A stretch of 64,000 nt of DNA from Flavobacterium crassostreae (GTDB lineage Bacteria; Bacteroidota; Bacteroidia; Flavobacteriales; Flavobacteriaceae), in the NCBI RefSeq assembly GCF_001831475.1, contig NZ_CP017688.1:1116001-1180000 (forward strand), written 5' to 3'. Position numbers and translations under genes: made by a program. Shown here one piece after another: positions 7,670 to 16,982 of the stretch; position 1 is the first letter of the stretch; every line of letters begins with the position of its first letter. The notes under the pieces were generated by a model. The model saw nothing but the letters and a program-made list of their open reading frames with translations, searched no databases and had not been told where the DNA came from.

Positions 7670-10114
7670 ATGAGTATAGCCCTAAAAAATATTGTTCTGG
7701 TGGTGCAAGCAACCTGGTCCGGAGAGTCTTTGGATGCCGTGGTCGAAACTGTTTCAATTGATAGTCGTTCTCTTCAAAATAGTTCGCACACCCTATTTTT
7801 TGCATTAGTAGGGCCTAATAATGATGCACACACGTATATTAAAGATTTGGTCCATTCTGGAGTTAAAAACTTTGTAGTTCAGTATATACCCGAAGGATGC
7901 GCTGGCAAAGCAAATTTTTTGGTAGTTCAAAATACCCTAACGGCACTCCAGGATTTTGCTGCCTACTACCGCAGTACATTTCATTTTCCGGTACTAGGGA
8001 TCACGGGCAGCAATGGCAAGACAATTGTAAAAGAATGGCTTAATTTTTTGTTAAGTCCGGATTTCAACGTTATCCGAAGTCCTAAAAGTTATAACTCACA
8101 AGTTGGCGTCCCGCTCTCGGTGGTCGCTATCAATGAAAAACATAATCTAGGAATCTTTGAGGCAGGAATATCTACCGTCCAGGAGATGGCACAATTACAA
8201 AAAGTAATCCAGCCCACCATAGGCGTTTTGACTAATATTGGCACTTCGCATGACGAAGGTTTTGTTAATTTAGAGCAAAAAATAAAACAAAAACTACTGC
8301 TTTTTGAGCATGTGTCGGTTTTGATATACCAAAAAAACAAAGTAGTAGACCAATGTTTAGACCCTGCAATCCAAGTATTCTCTTGGAGTTTTGAAGATCC
8401 AAAAGCTTCGGTTTTTATCTTCAAAAAACAAACCGATGCACAAGGTACCCTTATTGAATATCGATACAAGCAAAACAACGCTGCTTTCAAAATACCCTTT
8501 CAAGACAACGCTTCTATAGAAAATGCGATCTCTTGTTTAATGGTTTTGCTGCATTTTAATTACGATAGCACTTTAATTAGCTCTAGATTGGCCTTGCTTT
8601 TTCCAGTAGAAATGCGTCTAAAACTTAAAGATGGTATAAACAATTGCACCCTAATTGACGATAGTTATAGTTCGGATTTTCAGTCCTTAAAAATAGCTTT
8701 AGATTTTTTAGAAAGTCAAAAAAAGCTAGAAAACAAAACCGTAATTCTATCGGATATTTTTCAAAGTGGCTTGTCTAACGAGGTTTTGTATGCTAAAGTA
8801 GCGCAATTAATCCTTTCCAATAACATCCACAGAGTTATAGGTATTGGCCACACCATATCGGAGTTCAAAGATAGATTTCAAAACTGCATCACCTTTGCAG
8901 ATACCGCAGCTTTTATCGATAATTTTGAAACCCTCGAATTTGCCAACGAAACTATCTTGGTTAAAGGTGCCCGTTCCTTTGAGTTTGAACAAATTGTGTC
9001 TTTGTTAGAAGAAAAAACACACGAAACAGTTTTAGAAATAAATTTAAATGCCATAAGTCACAACCTCAATTTTTTTAAATCCAAGCTCCAGCCCAAGGTA
9101 AAAATCATGGTAATGGTCAAGGCTTTTGGATATGGCAATGGCGGTCTTGAGATTGCTAATTTATTGCAACACCACAAAGTAGACTATTTAGGAGTGGCTT
9201 TCGCCGACGAAGGAATTGCGTTAAAAAACGGCGGTATTGAGCTACCAATTATGGTCTTAAATCCAGAGAACAGCAGTTTTTCGGCAATTATACACCACCA
9301 ATTAGAGCCAGAGATTTATTGTTTAAAAGGCTTGCATGCTTTTTTAAAAATAGCAAAACAAAAAAACCTACAACATTTTCCGATACACATCAAATTAGAC
9401 ACCGGAATGCATCGTTTGGGCTTTGAAAAAGAAGCCATTCCAGAGTTAATTGCAACCCTAAAAGGAAATCCTCATGTCAAGGTGCAGAGTATTTTATCTC
9501 ATTTAGCCACAAGTGATGATTTAGTGCATCGGGATTTTACTATATCTCAAATAAATCTTTTTGAAACGCTGTCTTCCAGAATCATTCTAGAGCTAGAAAA
9601 CCACCCAATACGGCATATTTTAAATACATCAGGCATAAGCAATTATCCCGATGCGCAATACAATATGGTACGTTTAGGAATTGGTCTTTATGGAGTTTCC
9701 AACGATCCATTAGAACAAAAATATCTAGAAAATGTAGGTACCTTAAAATCGGTGATTTCGCAAATCCGAACCATAGCTCCTGGGCAGAGCGTGGGATATG
9801 GTCGCAAATTTATGGCCCAAAGCACTACCAATGTAGCCACTATACCTATAGGTTATGCAGACGGAATCTCCAGAGGTTGGGGTAACGGCGTAGGCTTTGT
9901 GATTATAAAAAACAAAAAAGCAACCATCATTGGTAGCATTTGCATGGATATGTTAATGGTAGACGTAACTGCAATAGACTGTAGAGAGGGAGATGCGGTG
10001 GTTATTTTTGGCGAAAAGCCAACCGTTTCTTACCTAGCCAAGAAATTAAAAACCATACCCTATGAAATTCTGACAAGTATTTCCCAGCGCGTAAAACGTG
10101 TTTTTTATCGGTAA
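7670..10114 (+). CDS. Bifunctional MurF ligase / alanine racemase
   Basis: 814 residues in two enzymes. Residues 1 to about 455 are MurF, which adds D-Ala-D-Ala to the UDP-MurNAc tripeptide: the ATP loop GITGSNGKT is at 110-118, with NSQVGVPLSV and IFEAGIS after it. From about residue 457 the chain is alanine racemase, which makes the D-alanine: LEINLNAISHNLNFF leads into VMVKAFGYGNG with the PLP-binding Lys, followed by MVRLGIGLYG, VGYGRKF (catalytic Tyr) and SICMDMLMVDVT. The fusion is typical of Bacteroidetes and couples D-Ala production to its use in peptidoglycan. Every motif looks intact. Confidence 0.95.
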   Translation: MSIALKNIVLVVQATWSGESLDAVVETVSIDSRSLQNSSHTLFFALVGPNNDAHTYIKDLVHSGVKNFVVQYIPEGCAGKANFLVVQNTLTALQDFAAYYRSTFHFPVLGITGSNGKTIVKEWLNFLLSPDFNVIRSPKSYNSQVGVPLSVVAINEKHNLGIFEAGISTVQEMAQLQKVIQPTIGVLTNIGTSHDEGFVNLEQKIKQKLLLFEHVSVLIYQKNKVVDQCLDPAIQVFSWSFEDPKASVFIFKKQTDAQGTLIEYRYKQNNAAFKIPFQDNASIENAISCLMVLLHFNYDSTLISSRLALLFPVEMRLKLKDGINNCTLIDDSYSSDFQSLKIALDFLESQKKLENKTVILSDIFQSGLSNEVLYAKVAQLILSNNIHRVIGIGHTISEFKDRFQNCITFADTAAFIDNFETLEFANETILVKGARSFEFEQIVSLLEEKTHETVLEINLNAISHNLNFFKSKLQPKVKIMVMVKAFGYGNGGLEIANLLQHHKVDYLGVAFADEGIALKNGGIELPIMVLNPENSSFSAIIHHQLEPEIYCLKGLHAFLKIAKQKNLQHFPIHIKLDTGMHRLGFEKEAIPELIATLKGNPHVKVQSILSHLATSDDLVHRDFTISQINLFETLSSRIILELENHPIRHILNTSGISNYPDAQYNMVRLGIGLYGVSNDPLEQKYLENVGTLKSVISQIRTIAPGQSVGYGRKFMAQSTTNVATIPIGYADGISRGWGNGVGFVIIKNKKATIIGSICMDMLMVDVTAIDCREGDAVVIFGEKPTVSYLAKKLKTIPYEILTSISQRVKRVFYR

Positions 10115-10208
10115 TAAAGGATTAATATCGATAAAGTTATTGGCTTTGTTAAAAAAAACTTAATTTAGAGTTTTAAAATATTTAATAGCAATTTAAAAAT
10201 AAAAAACT

Positions 10209-10628
10209 ATGGGATTTTTCAGTGATTTTAAAGCCTCTTTAATGAAAGGCGATGTTTTAAGTTTAGCAACAGCAGTAGTAATTGGTGGTGCTTTTAGTAA
10301 AGTTATTGGATCCGCCGTGGATGATATTATCATGCCGTTAGTAGGTTTGTTAACCGGAGGTGTAGATTTTACCACTAAATTTATTGCTTTAAACGGACAG
10401 AATTACGAAAATTTAGACGCTGCAAAAGCCGCTGGAGCTGCCGTAATGACCTACGGTAATTTAGTGCAAGCCATAATTAATTTTGTAATTATAGCTTTCT
10501 TTATTTTTGTGATATTAAGAGCAGCCGAAAAAGCAAAAAAGAAAGAAGAAGTTGCTGCACCAGCACCAGCAGGACCAACGCAAGAAGAGTTGTTAATGCA
10601 AATTAGAGATTTATTAAAAAAACAATAA
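10209..10628 (+). CDS. mscL: Large-conductance mechanosensitive channel MscL
   Basis: 139 residues, the normal length. The protein opens in the inner membrane on osmotic downshock. The N-terminal amphipathic helix [26 protein letters not shown] leads into TM1, with the pore-lining pattern [22 protein letters not shown] periplasmic loop ([27 protein letters not shown]) follows, then TM2 ([15 protein letters not shown]), a charged cluster and a C-terminal helix ([14 protein letters not shown]). It appears to be monocistronic with its own terminator. Confidence 0.96.
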   Translation: MGFFSDFKASLMKGDVLSLATAVVIGGAFSKVIGSAVDDIIMPLVGLLTGGVDFTTKFIALNGQNYENLDAAKAAGAAVMTYGNLVQAIINFVIIAFFIFVILRAAEKAKKKEEVAAPAPAGPTQEELLMQIRDLLKKQ

Positions 10629-10645
10629 ATGCCCTAACGAACACA

Positions 10646-10673
10646 AAACCAGACGATAGGGTCTGGTTTTTTT
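10646..10673 (+). terminator. Terminator of mscL
   Basis: The stem aaccagac / gtctggtt with a 6-nt loop is followed by a T run, 18 bp after the stop. Confidence 0.85.
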
Positions 10674-10720
10674 ACGGATTTGTTTTATTTGTAACATTTT
10701 GTTATTTTTTGTGAAGCCGC

Positions 10721-10750
10721 TTGTTTTGGATTCAATATTACTTACTTTTG
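10721..10750 (+). promoter_or_regulatory. Promoter of asd
   Basis: TTG at 10721-10723, a 19-bp spacer, TACTTTTG at 10743-10750, then a leader of about 35 nt to the ATG. Confidence 0.75.
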
Positions 10751-10785
10751 TATTTCAAATTTAATATTCAAAAATAAAATATACT

Positions 10786-11775
10786 ATGAGAATAGCAGTT
10801 GTAGGCGCTACTGGAATGGTGGGCGAAGTAATGTTGAAAGTGTTGGCCGAAAGAAATTTTCCGGTAACGGAGTTAATCCCTGTAGCTTCCGAAAAATCAG
10901 TAGGTAAAGAAATAGAGTATAAAGGAACCAAATATAAAGTAGTAGGGATGCAGACTGCCGTAGACATGAAGGCGGATATAGCCCTATTTTCGGCTGGTGG
11001 AGAAACCTCTTTAGAGTGGGCTCCCAAATTTGCAGCAGCAGGTACTACCGTGATAGATAATTCTTCTGCATGGAGAATGGATCCTACCAAAAAGTTAGTG
11101 GTGCCTGAGATCAATGCAACGGTATTAACCAAAGAAGATAAAATTATAGCCAACCCTAATTGCTCTACCATTCAAATGGTATTGGTTTTGGCACCATTGC
11201 ATAAAAAATACCATATCAAGCGGGTTATTGTTTCTACGTACCAATCCATTACCGGAACAGGAGTAAAGGCAGTAGAACAATTAGAAAATGAGTACGCAGG
11301 AATTCAAGGAGACATGGCTTATAAATATCCGATACACAGAAACGCCATCCCACAATGCGATTCTTTTGAAGAAAATGGCTACACCAAAGAAGAAATGAAA
11401 TTAGTCCGAGAAACCCAAAAAATTCTGGATGACAGAACCATTGCTGTGACCGCAACAGCAGTACGTGTGCCTATTGTAGGAGGCCACAGCGAAGCCGTAA
11501 ATGTAGAGTTTTCTACTGATTTTGAGGTTGCAGACATTCAAAACATACTACACCACACCGACGGAGTAGTCGTACAAGACAACAACGATACCTATACCTA
11601 CCCAATGCCTATATATGCACAAGGCAAAGATGCTGTTTTTGTAGGCAGAATACGTCGGGACGAAAGCCAAGCAAACACTCTAAACATGTGGATAGTTGCA
11701 GATAATTTACGCAAAGGAGCAGCCACTAATACGGTGCAAATTGCAGAATACCTTGTTGCCGCCAACTTGGTGTAA
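10786..11775 (+). CDS. asd: Aspartate-semialdehyde dehydrogenase
   Basis: 329 residues. The enzyme reduces aspartyl phosphate to aspartate semialdehyde, the branch point to lysine, diaminopimelate, threonine and methionine. The NADP-binding VGATGMVGEVML is at the N-terminus, the catalytic Cys126 lies in NPNCSTIQMV, and substrate-binding RVPIVGGHSEAVNVEF follows. The C-terminus (DNLRKGAATNTVQIAEYL) is also family-typical. The gene is a single transcription unit between a good promoter and a strong terminator. Confidence 0.96.
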   Translation: MRIAVVGATGMVGEVMLKVLAERNFPVTELIPVASEKSVGKEIEYKGTKYKVVGMQTAVDMKADIALFSAGGETSLEWAPKFAAAGTTVIDNSSAWRMDPTKKLVVPEINATVLTKEDKIIANPNCSTIQMVLVLAPLHKKYHIKRVIVSTYQSITGTGVKAVEQLENEYAGIQGDMAYKYPIHRNAIPQCDSFEENGYTKEEMKLVRETQKILDDRTIAVTATAVRVPIVGGHSEAVNVEFSTDFEVADIQNILHHTDGVVVQDNNDTYTYPMPIYAQGKDAVFVGRIRRDESQANTLNMWIVADNLRKGAATNTVQIAEYLVAANLV

Positions 11776-11797
11776 ACCTTCAGGATACGTACTATAG

Positions 11798-11851
11798 AGC
11801 CATCCAAGAGCAATAAACCGTAGTTTTTTGCTCTTGGATGGCTTTTTTTTT
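11798..11851 (+). terminator. Terminator of asd
   Basis: A 16-bp perfect stem (agccatccaagagcaa / ttgctcttggatggct) is followed by eight T residues. The next gene's -7 box starts only 11 bp later. Confidence 0.9.
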
Positions 11852-11862
11852 GTATGATTTGT

Positions 11863-11870
11863 TACCTTTG
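11863..11870 (+). promoter_or_regulatory. -7 box almost touching the next ATG
   Basis: TACCTTTG ends 6 nt before ATG 11877, implying an mRNA with almost no leader. Any -33 element would fall in the T tract of the asd terminator. Confidence 0.55.
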
Positions 11871-11876
11871 TCCAGC

Positions 11877-12230
11877 ATGAAAAAGAAATCACTCGTATTA
11901 AGTCTTTCTTTAGCGATGACAGTATTGTTTTCCATACTGTTTCAATCGTTGCATACCTATGCCCATTTTGTTGCGCAGTTCTCCCAAACAGAATGCCATC
12001 ATAAACCCAGTAACAATACCACAGAAATAACCCACCAACACCATGCTTTTGAGCAGTGTACGGTGTGTCATTTTACTTTAGGTAATTATGTTTCGCCGAG
12101 TGTTTTTTCGTATGTATTGCATACCAATTACAAGTTAATTCCTTATTTTCTTTTTAACTCTCCAAAGGTAGTTTCTTTTTCAGGAAGTCTCTATTCTTAT
12201 CGAGGTCCCCCTGTTGGCAACCTACTTTAA
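11877..12230 (+). CDS. Small exported Cys/His-rich protein, DUF2946-like
   Basis: 117 residues from ATG 11877; an ATG 39 bp upstream lies inside the terminator and is unlikely to be used. A signal peptide or membrane anchor covers the first 28 residues. Two putative metal-binding stretches follow: CHHKPSNNTTEITHQHHAF and EQCTVCHFTLG. The CxxC and His pattern recalls DUF2946-type proteins, which are often encoded beside TonB receptors for copper or zinc. The ZnuD-like receptor starts about 200 bp downstream on the same strand, so a role in metal sensing, binding or uptake is inferred, not shown. Confidence 0.6.
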   Translation: MKKKSLVLSLSLAMTVLFSILFQSLHTYAHFVAQFSQTECHHKPSNNTTEITHQHHAFEQCTVCHFTLGNYVSPSVFSYVLHTNYKLIPYFLFNSPKVVSFSGSLYSYRGPPVGNLL

Positions 12231-12428
12231 ATAAATAAAACATCCCCTTTTTTTATACAAAACCACAAAAGCAATCTATATCCAAAATAGAAGAGCTGCT
12301 TTTGGGCATGACTCATGGTATATTTAAAGGACTCCTTGTTTTATTATTCTAACAATTTAAAATAGTTTCCAACCATTTATTCAGGGCTTCTTCTATCTAG
12401 AGGGACCTTGTCAATACCATTATTTCAA

Positions 12429-14639
12429 ATGAAAAAATATATTCTCTTTTTTATTCTAGGGTTTTCGGCTCTATTACAGGCACAGCATACTCTATCCGGA
12501 ACCGTTACCAATGCGTTAAACCAACCCTTGCAAGGCGTTTCGATTTATTCCTCGGAGCTGCACAAAGGCACCAAAACAGATGCCAACGGAAAGTATCGTA
12601 TAACCAATTTGCCTACTAAGGCAATCCAGTGGAGCTATGCACATGTGGGTTATGCAACACAATACCAAAATATAGCATTATTAGAGCCAGAGACAGCTGT
12701 TGCTATAACCTTACAAGAAACCATTTTCGAAATGGATGAAGTAATTGTTTCAACTGCATTTAACAAAATGCAATCCCAAAATGTCATGAAAGTAACCCAC
12801 CAAACCATTCAAGAATTGCAGCAAAAAGGAACTGCAACCTTAATGGAAGGATTGGCAACTATAGCAGGAGTTTCGCAAGTCTCCACAGGAACCTCCATTG
12901 GCAAACCCGTTATTCGAGGCTTGAGCGGAAACCGAGTTTTGGTTTATTCGCAGGGAGTCCGAATGGAGAACCAGCAATTTGGAGACGAGCATGGTTTAGG
13001 GCTCAACGATGCAGGAGTAGAAAGCGTAGAGGTCATCAAAGGCCCCGCATCCTTACTGTATGGATCCGATGCATTGGGAGGAGTTTTGTATTTCAATCCA
13101 GAACGATTTGCAGATGCCAAGACCATAAAGGCAGATTTTAGCCAAAAAATATTCTCCAATACCCAAGGCAGCAATAGTTCCCTTGGATTAAAAGGAACCA
13201 CAGAAAACTGGAAATTTTTGGCACGCGGAACCTACAATACCCATTCGGATTACCGTATTGCAACAGGAAATCGGGTAACCAACACAAGATATAACGAAAC
13301 CGATTTTAAAACCGCAATAGGATACAGCAACAGCCGCCTATCCTCCGTACTTCGTTACAACTATAACAATCTGGATTTAGGAATCCCTGAAGATGGCATA
13401 GCGGCACAAACCACTAGCAAAAACACCCAATTTCCAAGACAAGGCGTTTCTAACCAACTCTGGAGTTTAAACTCTGTCCTTTATTTTAAAAACACAAAAC
13501 TAGATGTAGACCTAGGATATGTAGCAAATGATAGATCCGAGTTCGAAGATAGTTCCGTTGCAGCTTTGCACATGAAATTAAAAACCTACAATTATGTTGC
13601 CAAGTACCATTTGCCAAAAGCAGGAAAACTAGAATCCATTTTTGGAATTCAAGGCATGCACCAAACCAACACCAATTTGGGCGAAGAATATTTAATTCCG
13701 GATGCAACCACCAATGATTTTGGTGTTTTTGGAACCGCTATTTACGAGTGGAACAACCAAAATGCACTCCAAGCAGGATTGCGTTTTGACAACCGAAAAA
13801 TCAACAGTACGACACACGGAACAAGTGGCGAAGAAGGCTATTTTCAAGAAACCGCCAATTCCTTTACTAGTTTTAATGCCGCTTTGGGCTACAAAACCAA
13901 TATTGCCAAAGATCTTGTCTTGCGTTGGAATATAGCCTCAGGTTTTAGAGCACCCAATCTGGCAGAACTTACCTCCAATGGAGTGCACGAAGGCACCAAC
14001 CGCTATGAAATCGGGAATGCTGCTCTAAAAACAGAACAAAACCTACAAACAGATGTAAATTTAGAATACAAAACCAATCACTTCGAGTTTTTTGCCAACG
14101 GATTCTACAACCACATCAACAATTACATCTACACCACACCAACAGGAACCGTACTCGAGGATAATGACGTATTTAAGTACATACAAAACAACGCAAAATT
14201 ATATGGAGCCGAAATAGGCCTACATGTGCACCCACACCCTTTGGATTGGCTGCATTACCAGACGAGCTTTGAAACCGTAACCGGCAAAAAACAAAACGGA
14301 GATTACCTGCCATTAATACCAGCCAATAACTGGAACAATACCCTAAGAGGAGAGTTCAAAATCAAAAAATGGCTAGAGAATGGTTTTGCTGCTTTAACCA
14401 CCAGCAGCACCCTAAATCAAAATAACGTAAGTGGTTTTGAAACCAGATCCAACGCCTATACCTTAGTAAATCTAGGCCTTGGCGGAACCATTAAATTAGG
14501 CAAAACCACCGTAAATGCCAACCTAAACGCCAACAACCTCTTAGACAAAAAATACATTGCACACCTCTCTAGACTAAAAACAGATGGCATTGCAAACATT
14601 GGCAGAAACATTGTGCTAGGGCTTCGGTTTAGCCTTTAG
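12429..14639 (+). CDS. TonB-dependent receptor, ZnuD-like (probable metal uptake)
   Basis: 736 residues from ATG 12429 (MKKYILFFILGFSALLQAQ, signal peptide). A carboxypeptidase-D-like domain follows (LSGTVTNALNQPLQGVSIYS). The plug reads IGKPVIRGLSGNRVLVYSQG, then DEHGLGLNDAGVESVEVIKGPASLLYGSDALGGVL. The rest is a beta-barrel ending in a hydrophobic strand and Leu (NIVLGLRFSL). The plug is close to that of ZnuD-type zinc receptors and other small-cargo receptors. The neighbouring Cys/His-rich gene supports a metal substrate, but the substrate is not proven. The 198 bp upstream show no clear promoter box. Confidence 0.85.
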   Translation: MKKYILFFILGFSALLQAQHTLSGTVTNALNQPLQGVSIYSSELHKGTKTDANGKYRITNLPTKAIQWSYAHVGYATQYQNIALLEPETAVAITLQETIFEMDEVIVSTAFNKMQSQNVMKVTHQTIQELQQKGTATLMEGLATIAGVSQVSTGTSIGKPVIRGLSGNRVLVYSQGVRMENQQFGDEHGLGLNDAGVESVEVIKGPASLLYGSDALGGVLYFNPERFADAKTIKADFSQKIFSNTQGSNSSLGLKGTTENWKFLARGTYNTHSDYRIATGNRVTNTRYNETDFKTAIGYSNSRLSSVLRYNYNNLDLGIPEDGIAAQTTSKNTQFPRQGVSNQLWSLNSVLYFKNTKLDVDLGYVANDRSEFEDSSVAALHMKLKTYNYVAKYHLPKAGKLESIFGIQGMHQTNTNLGEEYLIPDATTNDFGVFGTAIYEWNNQNALQAGLRFDNRKINSTTHGTSGEEGYFQETANSFTSFNAALGYKTNIAKDLVLRWNIASGFRAPNLAELTSNGVHEGTNRYEIGNAALKTEQNLQTDVNLEYKTNHFEFFANGFYNHINNYIYTTPTGTVLEDNDVFKYIQNNAKLYGAEIGLHVHPHPLDWLHYQTSFETVTGKKQNGDYLPLIPANNWNNTLRGEFKIKKWLENGFAALTTSSTLNQNNVSGFETRSNAYTLVNLGLGGTIKLGKTTVNANLNANNLLDKKYIAHLSRLKTDGIANIGRNIVLGLRFSL

Positions 14640-14668
14640 AACACCGTACAAACCACCATCCAAATACT

Positions 14669-14705
14669 GCCCCCAAAAAGTTAGATACTCTTTGGGGGCT
14701 TTTTA
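14669..14705 (+). terminator. Terminator of the TonB receptor gene
   Basis: The stem gcccccaaa / tttgggggc with a 13-nt loop is followed by T residues. The 325-bp gap 14640-14964 holds this terminator and the dispersed repeat at 14784-14854; nothing else was recognised there. Confidence 0.85.
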
Positions 14706-14783
14706 AATAAACAAACCAAAACAAGTGCCAAATGGAGCCCAAAAAATATTTTTTATTAGCGCATGCCCTCGCTTCCACTATCG

Positions 14784-14854
14784 TTACAGCGTGGTCAGGC
14801 TGTCCGCTATATCTTTTATTCCATTGCATTACATAAAAGGATGCCGCTTCCATC
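14784..14854 (-). repeat. Dispersed intergenic hairpin repeat, copy 1
   Basis: Read on the minus strand, this copy has GAAGCGGCATCCTTTT, a variable middle, then AAAAGATATAGCGGACAGCC. The same two arms flank a variable hairpin in four other gaps of this window. Confidence 0.6.
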
Positions 14855-14964
14855 CTTCATGCCACCGTTAGACCATCTAGTGTTTACAAAAACAATACTC
14901 CAGACAATCCCTCCAAACCGAGACCCACGCCGTTGCGCAATCTCTAAGGCGTATGCAGGAGAGC

Positions 14965-16200
14965 TTATTTAGCATTCTTTTCTTCAATCCACTTAGACAG
15001 ATATTTAGTACTCCTTAAGGTATGGTGCTGTAGCATTTCTCCCATAAAATTATGCACCCTATGGGTTTTTAAATGGGTTTGCAAAAGCACTATTTTATCT
15101 TTAAAATCCGTTTCAAACAAAGGTTTCAAATACCGTTTTCGAACCATCGCAAAACCATTTTGTTGCATTTGGTACCAAATTACGGGATCCTGATACAAGC
15201 GCACCGCCTCGGCAGCAAAAAGCGCAGGATTATCTGTCACCATTCCATTCCAAGGCAAATCTCCGTGCATGGCCTCTGCGCCAATAGTTGTAGTAACACT
15301 CGGGCTGCCACAATACATAGCCTCTAGTAATTTGCCTTTAATACCCGCCCCAAAACGCAGTGGCGCCAAAACCACCCGCGCCTTAGAAACCACCTCCATA
15401 GCATTTGCGGCACGCCCCATAACCCAAAAGCCTTCTTTTTGGTTGTGCAATTGCAACACCTTTTGCGAAGGATAAGCCCCATACACCTGCAAAACCGCCT
15501 GAGGTAGTTGTTTTTGTATAAGCGGCCAAAGGGTTTCTTTGAGATACAAAACCGCATTAAAGTTGGGCTCATGCAGAAAATTACCTACAAAAATAAAATC
15601 CCTTCGAGTTTGGTAATTCGGGAGCTGTTCCGTCTCTAAAAGAGCCTCAGGATTTACCAACAAGGGCAAGTAATGCAACAACGCAGGCTCTATTTTAAAA
15701 AGCGTGGTTAGCAATTCCATTTCGTACTCCGAAACCAACAAAGACAGATCACAGCGCAAAATGCTAGCAATTTCGCGTTTAGCAACCTCCTCAACCAATA
15801 AATCGGTGGTTGTGAAAACCCGTTTTTCTTTAAATGCTTTTTGTCTGGCCTGGCGCAAAGAGTGCAAGTCTTCGGTGTCCAAAACCCGTAAAGCATCCGG
15901 GCAACTAGCGGCAACACGCCATCCAAATTGCTCCTCGGTCATAAAACGATCAAATAGCACTACTCCCGGTTGAAGCGCTTTTGCAAAAGCGTCAAAGCTA
16001 GAACAATTCAGAACAATGTTCTTTTTTTCGATGCCATAGTCGGCCAAATTTACCATATATGCACTATCCATAGCCGCACTTGCAAAAACAATCGTATAGC
16101 CCTCTTGTTTAAAAATAGAAAGAAGTTGCAGCATCCTGCCGCCAGCAGCAGAAGAATTAGGCTCTGGCCAAACAGACCCTATAACTAAAAGTGTTTTCAA
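14965..16200 (-). CDS. Glycosyltransferase, GT4-like
   Basis: 411 residues. The N-terminal Rossmann half starts LLVIGSVWPEPNSSAAGGRM. The C-terminal half carries FIFVGNFLHEPNFNAVLYL and the family-4 style donor site VVLAPLRFGAGIKGKLLEAMYCGSPSVTT. It probably transfers a sugar in surface polysaccharide or glycan synthesis; donor and acceptor cannot be read from the sequence. The start must be the TTG at 16200: an upstream in-frame stop excludes an earlier start, and the next Met (residue 22) would cut into the first beta-alpha unit. Confidence 0.8.
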   Translation of the reverse strand: MKTLLVIGSVWPEPNSSAAGGRMLQLLSIFKQEGYTIVFASAAMDSAYMVNLADYGIEKKNIVLNCSSFDAFAKALQPGVVLFDRFMTEEQFGWRVAASCPDALRVLDTEDLHSLRQARQKAFKEKRVFTTTDLLVEEVAKREIASILRCDLSLLVSEYEMELLTTLFKIEPALLHYLPLLVNPEALLETEQLPNYQTRRDFIFVGNFLHEPNFNAVLYLKETLWPLIQKQLPQAVLQVYGAYPSQKVLQLHNQKEGFWVMGRAANAMEVVSKARVVLAPLRFGAGIKGKLLEAMYCGSPSVTTTIGAEAMHGDLPWNGMVTDNPALFAAEAVRLYQDPVIWYQMQQNGFAMVRKRYLKPLFETDFKDKIVLLQTHLKTHRVHNFMGEMLQHHTLRSTKYLSKWIEEKNAK

Positions 16201-16288
16201 TGGGTATTTATTAGGTTAATGAGCCACAAAATAATACTATTTAAATGGCAAAACCAGCAATTAGAAAGAAAAATAAGAAACAAAACAC

Positions 16289-16296
16289 TAATTTTG
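16289..16296 (+). promoter_or_regulatory. -7 promoter box of miaE
   Basis: TAATTTTG lies 22 bp before the ATG at 16319. Confidence 0.5.
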
Positions 16297-16318
16297 TAAG
16301 ACTCTAAAAAAAAACAGC

Positions 16319-16900
16319 ATGCTAGGATTAAAATTAGCCACAGATCCCAAATGGGTAACTATTGTAGAAACAAATATTGAAGAAATACTAACAGATCACG
16401 CTTGGTGCGAACAAAAAGCCGCCTCAAACGCCATTAGTATTGTTACCTACAATTCCGAACTCGAAGAATTGGTCACAGAGATGTTAGTGATTGCTAGAGA
16501 AGAACTTGAACACCTGCAAATGGTACATGATTTAATTAAAAGCAAAGGACTCACCTTGGGCAGAGAGCGCAAAGATAATTATGTAAACGAGCTTTTTAAA
16601 TTCATGAAAAAAGACGGTAGCCGCAAAGATGCCCTGTGTGAGCGGTTGCTTTTTTCGGCAATGATTGAAGCACGAAGTTGTGAACGATTCAAAGTCCTTT
16701 CGGAAAACATACAAGATCCAGAATTAGCAAAATTCTATAGAGATTTAATGGTTAGCGAAGCAGGACATTATACAACTTTTTTGGGTTTTGCCAAAAAATA
16801 CGCAGACAATGTAGATGTGGACAAACGTTGGCAAGAGTGGATTGCCTACGAAACCTCTATTATTACCAATTATGGCAAGCAAGAGACTGTACATGGGTAG
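16319..16900 (+). CDS. miaE: tRNA-(ms2io6A)-hydroxylase, MiaE-like
   Basis: 193 residues of ferritin-like diiron fold. The probable iron ligands lie in AREELEHLQMVH (Glu and His near 61-65), IEARSCERF (Glu117-122) and SEAGHYTTF (Glu147, His150). MiaE hydroxylates the isopentenyl group of the modified adenosine at position 37 of tRNAs reading U-starting codons. The length and motif spacing fit the family well. The gene stands alone between a -7 box and the next promoter. Confidence 0.88.
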   Translation: MLGLKLATDPKWVTIVETNIEEILTDHAWCEQKAASNAISIVTYNSELEELVTEMLVIAREELEHLQMVHDLIKSKGLTLGRERKDNYVNELFKFMKKDGSRKDALCERLLFSAMIEARSCERFKVLSENIQDPELAKFYRDLMVSEAGHYTTFLGFAKKYADNVDVDKRWQEWIAYETSIITNYGKQETVHG

Positions 16901-16970
16901 TGCGCTTTCAAACTACCGGCTTTCTTGTTTTTAGAATAGCAGTCATGCGCCATGTTTTGCTGGTTTTGTT

Positions 16971-16978
16971 TATTTTTG
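16971..16978 (+). promoter_or_regulatory. -7 box 4 nt before the SDR start
   Basis: TATTTTTG, then tagc, then ATG at 16983. The spacing suggests transcription starts at or next to the start codon. Confidence 0.55.
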
Positions 16979-16982
16979 TAGC

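Noticed and set aside
10761..11171. Antisense open frame of 136 codons across the asd start
   Set aside because: It is a shadow of asd; the promoter and asd motifs account for the sequence.
14763..14972. Small open frame in the gap after the TonB receptor gene
   Set aside because: It crosses the dispersed hairpin repeat and has no protein signature.
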